Origin: Proteles cristata cristata
Lineage: Eukaryota > Chordata > Mammalia > Carnivora > Hyaenidae
DNA length: 64,000 bases
Assembly (NCBI GenBank): GCA_017311185.1
Contig: JAESUZ010000968.1
Span: 434,001-498,000 of the forward strand
Reading direction: 5' to 3'
A program made the position numbers and the translations under genes. Under the pieces are notes generated by a model that made no database searches, had not been told where the DNA came from, and saw only the letters and a program-made list of their open reading frames with translations. Below are positions 56,640 to 64,000 of the stretch, piece by piece; position 1 is the first letter of the stretch; each line of letters starts with the position of its first letter.

Positions 56640-59600
56640 CTGGCCCCTGCCTGGAGGGGGCGCTGCTGGGGCAGGCCGGAGGGGCTCTGCTGTGGACTCG
56701 GCTGCTCCACGGTGTCCCTCAGGGTCAGTGCTTCTCCTGGGGAGAGCAAGGCCTCAATCAGCAAGTGTCTCTCGGAACGCAGAGGGAGTGGCATGGGCTG
56801 TTTGAGAGCCCACTTGTGCCAAGTAGCGGGGACAGCATGTGCAAAGGCCCGGGGGCAGGAAAAGCCACTCTGCAGTGCCTAGGGTGTGATGAGATGGGAG
56901 GTAGGATGGGAGCAGCTTAGGGGAAGGGCCGAGAGCAGAGGCGTTTCACAAAGAGCACTGGGTGCCTGTGTGCATAGAAATGCAACCAACATGGCACAAA
57001 ATAAGACTGTGGAAAGGACACTTGTTGACTTCTGAGAGCAGGAACAGGGCGGCAGAGCGTCGCCCTGCTGGACCTCGGCTGGGAACGTGCACGTCAGGTG
57101 ACTCGACTTTTTCTCCACTCTGCACACGTCCATCAGTCACCACCTATGTGCCCTGAGTATTGATTCTGGGGTCACAAATTTTATCGAGGAGATAGGTTTG
57201 CAAATAAGGAATCTGTGAATAACAAGGACTGACAGGGCATGTACGTGTGCACACACACACACAGGAATGTTCAAGAAAGATATCACGTGGTCATTTCTGG
57301 GTAGGAGGGTTATGGGTGACTATCTTCTTTACCTATTTTGGATTTTTCCCTCCAAAGTTTCCCAATAGACATGTATATAACCTTTATTATAAAAGTTAAA
57401 AAAAAAAAAGAAAGAAAGAAAAGAAAAGAAACAAAACCAGAGATACAAGGTGGAAAAGGCAAATGATGGCCAATCCAAGTCTGATGGCACTGGCGCAGCC
57501 TGTGAGCCACCCGACTGTGTAGCCTCTGCCACGAATGCACCTTTGTGATTCTGGTGGCTTTTCGGGGGGTTTTGTCCAGAGAAGTCGGCCACGAAGGAAG
57601 GGCCGGAGCTGTGGCAGGAGGTCTCCCCCGGGCCAGGGCGCCCCTTACCTCTTGCTTGTGGGCCTTGTCTTGCTGGTGGATGCCGTTTGCAGATCCGGAA
57701 CTGAGGCCCGCCTGTTAAGAGTCGACCGCATATACTGAGGCGCACCAGGCAGCAGTTCCTGGTTTGGCCACTAGGTGGCGAGGTCTTCCCCATAGGGCCC
57801 TCAGAGGCTCTCCAGAATGGGGGGGTTCCAGGACACCAAGGGGGACCAAGGCTCTCGGGCAAGGCTGCATCCCCAGCTTGGTCTAAGCTCCCCAAGATCA
57901 AGCCATGTACCCCTGGGGTTGGGGCTCCCAGAGGACAGGGCCATGCTTCCCGAGGACAGTGCCCCATGGCTCACCTGGGACTTGTCGGGGCCCCTCATGG
58001 CCTCCATGAGCTTCTCCACCTGTTGAGCCTGGTCCAGCGCGTCCCGCAGCGCGTCTTCTGTGCTCATGAGCTGGTGCTGCAGCCTCAGGAGCTCAGGAGC
58101 CGAGGACGGGTCAATGAGCGAGTAGCGCCTCTGGTCCGACAGGGACTTCTCTTTGTCCTGGAAGCAGCAGGGGCAGAGGGAGAGTGCGCGCGTGGCCGTG
58201 TGGGTGTGCGCATGCGCACACACGTGCTGGGGGAGGGTGGCCCCTCCTCCAGGCTGGAAACTCTCCTGGCCCGCTGGCTCTCTGGGTCAGGGCTTTGAGG
58301 GTCCCCACTGAACTATGCTTTGTCCTCTGCCCTGAACTCCCAGGCTGTCGGACGCGTCACATTCACCAAGACCTGAATTGCAGAGCCCCCTCCCTTCTAG
58401 TGGTCCCCACTTCCCCCACCACGTCCACGGTCTTCATGTGTGGGTCCCTTCCCTTCACCCCCAGACCCACAGCATCATCACCTCTTACCCTCCTCCCCTC
58501 CCCCAACAGGACATTTGTCATGTTCACCTCCCAAGTCTTTCACAACCGACACCTGCCCACCTCCTTGCTCCCACACAAACTGCCCCTGGGCCGCGTGCTT
58601 CCAGATTCTTCTGCTCCACACTGATTCTCCGCCTAGAACTCCCTCACTCTGGGGGTCTTCTGGCCACGGAGCCCTTCCCTAGTTCTCCCGTGGCACGGGC
58701 GACAGCTCAGGGAGACACAGGAGAGGCTGCCCGGCGGGAAGAGGAACTTCCCACATCCATGTGAACTCGACCCACCTGCTCCCCACGGAGAGGAGCCAGA
58801 ACAGCACTGCCCCCTCCTGGAGGCTCAGGGAAAGTCTCAGAGAATCACAACTTTGAAGTCTGTGCCCCAGGGCCTTGTCTGGTCCGGAGTTATGCCCAGA
58901 CTCACAGAGCCACAAGGCCTGCAAAGGGCCCTGAAATCCTGCCTGCTGGCTAGACCCGCCAGGATTGGAGGGGGGAGTGTGAGTGACCTTACCCCTTGGC
59001 CCTACGGGCCCCCACAGCTGTGGGCGGGTCCTGTTCCTCCCTCCTGCCCTTGAGGCCTTCCTTCCTCTGTCTCCTCCAATGGCCAAACCCACGCGGCTAA
59101 GTGGGAGGGCAGTGAGGGGCTTCCGGGCAACTTCCCATGACAGCAGCCTGTCTTCCCAGACAGGATCCTGTCCACACCCTGGAACTGACTGGGCCCAGCA
59201 ACTAGGGTTAGAAGGTGCTTCGATGTACTCACCTATCTCCCTCCTTAGACCAATGTGTGAATCCCCACTGCAGAACCCTGAGCAAGGAGCTAGTTTCTGG
59301 CTTAATTCCTTCCCTGGACAGGGAGCTCACTCTGCATTGTCCATCGTAGTTCTGGACAAGCTCAAGTTCTCCAGAAGTCTTCCCATGCCCTGTGTCACCC
59401 AGATGACCACACGGCTGCCCACGATGTCTGCAAACGGGTCGCCCCTGGCCCTTCCACCAGCTACGTCGCTGACCTTGTCTGCGATTCTAGGGCATTTCGA
59501 ACCCTCCCTGGGACTTGGCCCTAGGAGGCTGCCAGTCGCCACAGCCCCCCCTGCCATGCCCCTATCCCCGGGCCATCCCGTGGTCACACACCAGCCCGGT

Positions 59601-62600
59601 CAGCTTCTCTCGCAGGCCCCGGATGTCATCCTTGAGTTTCTGCTCCTTGATCCGCCACTCAGCCTTGTGCACCTCGCGGCTCAGGTCCCTCTCGGGCCCG
59701 GGCGAGTGGCGGTTGGCCTCCAGCAGCAGCACTCGAAGTTCGTTCAGGCTCCTGGTGGGGGCCGGTGGGGGGCACAGAAAAGCTAGTGAGGCCTGGCCCT
59801 CTGTCCCCACGGTTGGAAGATTTGCCGGGTACCCACCCGGCACCCTGACAGGGACACCCTGATGGGCCACCCTGACAGGGACAGGGCACCCATCTGTGCT
59901 GGGAGGCACCGCAGTGGAAACATGAAGCATGAAACCAAGGGGCCAGATTTGGGGATGGGATGGTCAAGAGCACTGGGACTTTTCTAGAACGTTTTTCAAG
60001 TTTAAAAAAAGAGAGAACAGGGACGCCTGGGTGGCTCACTTGCTTAAGCGTCTGACTCTTGATTTTGACTCAGGTCATGATCTCATGGTTTGTGGGCTCC
60101 AGCCCCACGTCTGGCTCTGTGCTGACAGCGCAGAGCCTGCTTGGGATTCTCTCTCCTTCTCACTCTGCCCCTTTCCTGCTCATATACACACATGTACTCT
60201 CTCTCTAAATAAATATATAAACTTAAAATAAAGAGAGAACAGAATGTTTAATTAAAAAATAAAACAAGGGATGCCTGCGTGGCTCAACTGGTTAAGTGCC
60301 CGACTTAGGCTCAGGTCATGATCTCACGGTTCATGGGTTCGAGCCCCGTGTTGGGCTGTGTGCTGACAGCTCAGAGCCTGGTGCCTGCTACAGATCCTGT
60401 GTCTCCCTCTCAAACATAAATAAAACATTAAAAAAAAAATAAAAAACAAAACATTCATTGAAGAGAGCTCACGTAAGACATTCTATTTGTTTTTTACTTT
60501 TTAAGATTTTATATTTTTTAATTATTTTTAATTTTTTAATCTTTATTTTTGAGACAGAGAAAGATAGAGAGAGACAGAGCATGAGTGGGGGAAAGGCAGA
60601 GAGAGAGGGAGACACAGAATCTAAAGCAGGCTCCAGGCTCTGAGCTGTCAGCACAGAGCCCGATGTGGGACTTGAACTCACAAACTGTGAGATCATGCGC
60701 CGAAGTTGGATGCTTAACCGACTGAGCCACCCAGGTGCCCCCCGCTTGTGATAATTTTTTAAAGTTTATTTATTTTAAGAGACACAGAGACAGCACAAGT
60801 GGGGGAAGGGCAGAGAGAGAAAGGGAGAGAGAAAGAGAATCCCAAGCAGGCTCCATGCTGCCAGCGTAGAGATTGCCATGGGGCTCGAACTCACGACCGT
60901 GAGATCATGACCTGAGCTGAAACCAAGGGTCAGATGTTTAATCTCCCCAGGAGCCCCAGCTTGTGATAATTTTTAAACAGATTAAGAAATGCTTCCAAGT
61001 TTCTGTTTTCACTGCTAATATGGCAAATATAAACTAAATTAGCAGACGCTGTTTAGGAACTCTCTTCACTGTTAAGTGTTTAAAGGGGTCCCGGAGGCCA
61101 AGGAGTTTGGGAACCACTAATCTTTCCTACAGGCTCTGTCTGGAGATCCGTGTTGAGGATTCTGCGGCTTCAGCTGAGCTTAGTGGAGGACTAAGCAGCC
61201 ACTGCCCCACCCGCCCAACCCCTGCCCTGCCTCTCTGTCGGTGGGATGCCTCACCGCTCCTTCCTGAGCAGCTCCTGGCTGATGAGGACCAGCTGGCCTG
61301 AGGCGTCGTGGGTCTTGCGGGACACAGCGTCCAGCTCCGCCTCCAGGCGCCGCTTCTCCTTCTGGAGGGTGTCCACCTTCTTCTCTCCCGCCTTGCACTT
61401 GGCCTCCAGTGCTGAGGGTCAGCCGGCAGGGAGAGCAGAGAGAGGGGCAGGGTGGCCATGGGAATGTGTCCCGCCTGGGGTCGTGTGGGGGAGGGGGGTG
61501 ACGGCCCGGGCGGGGAGTCGGCTCTGCCCAGCCGGCCGGGCGGGTCTCCCTCGTCCCGCACAGCCAGGCAGCGAGGGCCACACAGAGCAGGCCACAGCCC
61601 CAAGCACGGCGGCGCAGGCACCTGGGGGGCTGGGGCAGTGGTCCCCCTTCCTGGGCATTTACACCGCGTCCCAGACGCAGGAGTGCAAAGCTGTCACCTA
61701 AGCCTCGGAGGGCTTTGAGGTCAACTGACCTTTGCCAGGACCAGTTGGGCCACGTGAGCATGCTGGGACCTGGACAGAAGTGGGGGTGGGAACCATTTCC
61801 CCGGAGGGGGGACAGTTCACGGAATGACAAATCCCAGACCCCGGCCCCGCCCCCGGCTCCCCCTCGGTCCTCGTGTCGTCTGTGTGGGGCTGGCATCCTT
61901 TCCCCTGGAATCTGAGATGCTGGCATTTCATCTAGAAAGGCCCTGGGGCGTGGCGGCTACGCTGTAGCTTTGGGACCGGCCTGTGAAAAGGCCTTCAAGG
62001 CCGGAGAGAAACCTGGGGAGTTACAGACAGCGACTCTCGGGAAGAAGGGGGCCGGGTCCTTGCTTATCTTACGGACAATGTGGGGCTACACCCACCCACT
62101 CACCACTGCTCAGGTGCAAGTGTGGGGGGACTGGGCCACGGTGCCTCCTCGCCCGGTCCGTGGCCGACCGGCTGAAGCCCTGGTGAGAGCCCCCCGTGTC
62201 TGCCCTGCAGGAAGGAGACTTACCACTTACTTGGGCCCTGAGCATCTCGGTCTGCGACAGCAAGGCTGCTACCTCTTTGTCCCTCTTGTTCAGCTTGTCC
62301 TGAAGGCCTGGGGAGAAGGGAGAGACAAGGGGCCATCAGTGTGCCTGGTGCAGTGGGTGACGGGGAGGCCTTCCTGCACGAACCGTAGAACGAGGCCACA
62401 TTCACCCTGCAGGGCCGGGTGCTTCCCCACAGTGGCCCTCTCTCCGGGTGACCTGCTCTGATAAGAGACTCCCACACTGTGCGGTCTCGGGCCGCTTAAC
62501 TCTCAGAGCCTTAGTTTCCTTGAGTGGAAAACTGGGATACTGGTACCCAAGGCACTCAGCCATGTGCGTTCAAATACGGGACAGCCTCAAAGCGGTGCTA

Positions 62601-63590
62601 AAAATCACTCTATGGAAAATGCAAGAAACATTACATTTCTGTACGTTACTTTATAAATGAAACGTAACACCAATAAAAATACCAATCTGGTTTTAGTTCT
62701 TATGGAACTAAATTAGCCAATTCTATATACATATATATATATGTTTTTTTTCCCCTAGGAGAGAGAGAGAGAGAGAGAGAGAGCGTGAACAGGGGAGGGG
62801 GAGACACAGAATCTGAAACAGGCTCCAGGCTCCGAGCTGGCAGTCAGCACAGAGCCCGACGCGGGGCTCGAACCGCGAGATCATGACCTAAGCGAAAGTC
62901 GGACGCTTAACCGACTAAGCCACCCAAGCGCCCCTTGCCGATTCTATTTTTAAGTTTATTCATTTTGAGAGTGAGCGAGAGAGCATGCACAGGTGCTCAC
63001 ACACACGAGCGGGGAAGGGGCAGAATGAGGAGACAAGAGAATCCCAAGCAGGCTCCGCGCGGTCAGCACAGAGCCTGGTGTGGGGCTTTATGTCACGAAC
63101 CATGAGATCGTGACCTGAGCTGAAACCAAGACTCAGACGCTTAACCGACCGAGCCCTCCAGGCGCCGCTCCAAGATGCATCATTAAATGGAAAGGAGAAA
63201 GGGCCGAACAGTGGGGAGGTTCCATCTGCTGCCTACAGGTTTGGATGTGCATAAACGTGTCTGCAAAGTAAACCTAAGCCGGCCAACGCGGTGCCTTCAG
63301 GGGGAGAACTCAGGCAACGGGGGGATCCTTTGCGGGACACTACCCTTTGGGCCATTTGAGGCTTACACCGATTTCAGAAATAAAGTGAAAACTCAAGGAG
63401 TCACAAGGCGGCTTTAGCACAATGCCTGGCACTTAATAACCTGACTCATCGCCTCTCACCTGGCGAGCAGCAGGTGCGCAGCCCGTGGGAAACCAAAAGC
63501 CCAGGGTCCCACCCAGCCCAGCGGCCACTCACCCTCCACAGTCTCCTTCATCCTGACCTTCTCCTCTGAAATGTCGTTGGACTCGATCAT
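56520..63590 (-). CDS. C-terminal 274 codons of an unnamed coiled-coil protein gene (7 exons, 5' part outside window)
   Basis: Seven minus-strand segments with AG acceptors and GT donors join into one frame of 825 nt (58+84+157+160+183+63+120), ending in TAG. Every phase matches, which chance would rarely give. Residues 1 to about 205 of the visible part are charged, with leucine heptads typical of a parallel coiled coil. The coil is broken by an HSPGPE loop near residues 115-120 and by a segment with an R-R-Y-S basophilic kinase motif at 163-166 followed by LIDPSS. A low-complexity Ser/Gly/Gln linker (about 210-235) leads to a proline-rich tail ending FLKHHLP. There is no transmembrane segment or catalytic motif. 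It looks like a cytoskeletal or trafficking adaptor, but that is inference from coiled-coil character only. I do not recognise the gene securely, so no symbol is given. Upstream exons lie to the right of 64 kb. Confidence 0.85.
56650..56666 (+). promoter_or_regulatory. CTCF-like motif at an exon acceptor
   Basis: CCTGGAGGGGGCGCTG has one mismatch to the CTCF core. It overlaps the region just upstream of the last-exon acceptor on the other strand. Confidence 0.4.
57170..57430 (+). mobile_element. Old L1 3' end in the last intron
   Basis: GTGGTCATTTCTGGGTAGGA, TCCCAATAGACATGTATATA and an A-rich (AAAG)n tail. It also creates a minus-strand run of T and a spare AATAAA in the intron. Confidence 0.55.
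57649..57711 (-). CDS. Coiled-coil gene, exon f
   Basis: The acceptor is TCTTAACAG and the donor is GAG|GTAAGG, giving 21 whole codons. The peptide is Ser/Gly/Gln/His-rich (SGSANGIHQQDKAHKQE) and looks like a disordered linker. It is phase 0 at both ends, so it could be a cassette exon. Confidence 0.8.
57766..57782 (+). promoter_or_regulatory. CTCF-like motif
   Basis: GGCCACTAGGTGGCGAG fits the CTCF core CCASNAGRKGGCRS except at the last base. It lies in the intron just upstream of exon f. Confidence 0.5.
57975..58157 (-). CDS. Coiled-coil gene, exon e
   Basis: The acceptor is CTGCTTCCAG and the donor is CAG|GTGAGCC, giving 61 whole codons. It starts DKEKSLSDQ, has the R-R-Y-S site, and continues with a helix ending LDQAQQVEKLMEAMRG. 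It is phase 0 at both ends, so skipping it would keep frame. Confidence 0.88.
58805..58822 (-). promoter_or_regulatory. CTCF-like motif
   Basis: The minus strand reads CCAGGAGGGGGCAGTGC, a full match to the CTCF core. It lies in the intron between exons d and e and points toward the motif at 57.77 kb. Confidence 0.5.
59592..59751 (-). CDS. Coiled-coil gene, exon d
   Basis: The acceptor is CCCCACCAG and the donor is CTG|GTGTGTGA. It encodes SLNELRVLLLEAN, then the helix-breaking HSPGPE, then a second helix (EWRIKEQKLKDDIRGLREKL). It ends in phase 0. Confidence 0.88.
60021..60229 (+). mobile_element. Intronic carnivore SINE
   Basis: AAAGAGAGAACAG flanks it (60,008 and 60,230). Confidence 0.94.
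60268..60440 (+). mobile_element. Intronic carnivore SINE, shortened
   Basis: Head GGGATGCCTGCGTGGCTCAA. The T/C-rich part is shortened. Confidence 0.9.
60532..60742 (-). mobile_element. Intronic carnivore SINE
   Basis: Reverse head GAGCCACCCAGGTGCCCC. Confidence 0.92.
60760..60958 (-). mobile_element. Intronic carnivore SINE
   Basis: Perfect 16-bp duplicate GCTTGTGATAATTTTT at 60,744 and 60,959. Confidence 0.95.
60965..61130. repeat. Probable hAT-Charlie MITE remnant
   Basis: TGTTTTCACTGCTAATATGG, AAAGGGGTCCCGGAGGCCAA and TTTGGGAACCACT match a common MER-type end. Confidence 0.5.
61255..61411 (-). CDS. Coiled-coil gene, exon c
   Basis: The acceptor is TGACCCTCAG and the donor is CG|GTGAGGC. 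It encodes about 52 residues with regular hydrophobic heptads (including KKVDTLQKEKRRLEAELDAV and SGQLVLISQELLRKER). It is the most clearly coiled-coil exon. Confidence 0.88.
62224..62307 (-). CDS. Coiled-coil gene, exon b
   Basis: The acceptor is CTTCTCCCCAG. The exon encodes a charged heptad stretch (LQDKLNKRDKEVAALL then SQTEMLRAQVS). Two donors overlap at the end in GTAAGTGGTAAGT. Only the distal one keeps frame with the next exon. Confidence 0.85.
62470..62590 (+). repeat. Probable MIR fragment
   Basis: GCGGTCTCGGGCCGCTTAAC and AGAGCCTTAGTTTCCTTGAG. Confidence 0.55.
62741..62934 (-). mobile_element. Intronic carnivore SINE, young subfamily
   Basis: GCCAATTCTAT / GCCGATTCTAT flanks. A (GA)n run lies at 62,759-62,782, and part of the B box is deleted. 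Confidence 0.92.
62946..63167 (-). mobile_element. Intronic carnivore SINE
   Basis: Diverged reverse head GAGCCCTCCAGGCGCC. Confidence 0.88.
63533..63590 (-). CDS. Coiled-coil gene, exon a (first visible)
   Basis: The acceptor CTTCTTTCAG precedes ATGATCGAG and the donor is G|GTGAGTGG. It encodes residues 1-19 (starting MIESND) and ends in phase 1. The ATG is an internal methionine, not a start, because a strong acceptor sits directly before it. Confidence 0.82.
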
Positions 63591-64000
63591 CTGAAAGAAG
63601 AGCCTGGTAAGGGGGATGCACGGCCCCTGCCCCTGCTGGCCCGCCTCACCCCTGTACAGGGTGGCTCTCGGGGACTTGGTACAGTGGCAAGAAGCAGAGA
63701 TGTTCTCGATCCTGCCTCCCTGACCACCCAGAACCCCCACCTGCCCCCAGCGCCCCTGAAGGCTGTTGGTGTAGCTTCCATGGGAATGCCTCCCACCCCT
63801 TCCTTTGTTGAAAACATTTATTATATCAAACAGATGTCTCCCTCCCTGGGATGCCCACTGAGATTAGTCCCAGAAAATCTGTTTCCATCATCATCCAGAG
63901 GCAAAATCCCAGCCTTGGTTTCCATCCATAAGAGCATCAGGTGGCCCGGGGCAGCTTCAATAAATGCTACTACTTTTTAATAATAAGCCCAAAAGGCAAA

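Noticed and set aside
1..64000. tRNA genes suggested by SINE A and B boxes
   Set aside because: The boxes belong to tRNA-derived SINEs with A-rich tails and target duplicates, not to functional tRNA genes.
1..64000. CRISPR arrays, operons, phage or plasmid modules
   Set aside because: Nothing prokaryotic is present. The regular repeats are microsatellites and SINEs.

Overview
This is a mammalian nuclear genome window. It almost certainly comes from a cat-family carnivore (Felidae). The main evidence is about 50 tRNA-Lys-derived carnivore SINEs (SINEC type), many carrying the felid-like head GCGCCTGGGTGGCTCAGTCGG and A-rich tails. There is also a short 3' end of a felid-type young L1 (about 8.6 kb) and ordinary mammalian fossils: MIR, L2, old L1, MaLR LTRs, a Tigger1 copy and a MER5A copy. 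No bacterial, viral or plasmid gene is present. Most long open frames are chance frames in GC-rich or simple-repeat DNA.

The one protein-coding gene I can support lies at the right end on the minus strand, about 54.80-63.59 kb. Seven exons with good splice sites and matching phases join into the last 274 codons of a long coiled-coil protein. A stop lies at 56,520-56,522, followed by a 3' UTR of about 1.7 kb and a reverse-strand AATAAA at 54,818-54,823. Upstream exons lie beyond the right edge. I could not name the gene with confidence. Three CTCF-like motifs lie between 56.6 and 58.9 kb.

Layout: 1-10.4 kb is SINE-rich, with nested insertions and L1/LTR remnants. 10.4-16.1 kb and 19.1-26.3 kb are GC-rich, mostly single-copy with old MIR/L2 fragments. 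16.1-19.1 kb is an old L1 mosaic with SINEs inside it. About 27.8-28.95 kb is a strong CpG island with a GGC repeat and six TAATCC homeodomain words, probably a promoter whose transcript I cannot trace. 29-41 kb is mostly single-copy and holds several short AT-rich blocks that look like conserved regulatory elements (about 31.5, 33.7-34.2, 35.35, 39.9 and 40.8 kb). A Tigger1 fossil broken by SINEs lies at 37.5-38.3 kb. 42-52 kb is again dense in SINE, L1 and simple repeats. 52.2-54 kb is mostly single-copy, and the coiled-coil gene follows.

The main points for a second look are the TAATCC-rich CpG island, the AT-rich putative enhancers beside it, the unnamed coiled-coil gene, three perfect copies of one target site around two adjacent SINEs, a burst of near-identical SINEs of one subfamily, and a TTAA-rich block at 46.3-46.5 kb. 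I saw no clear new multi-gene system.
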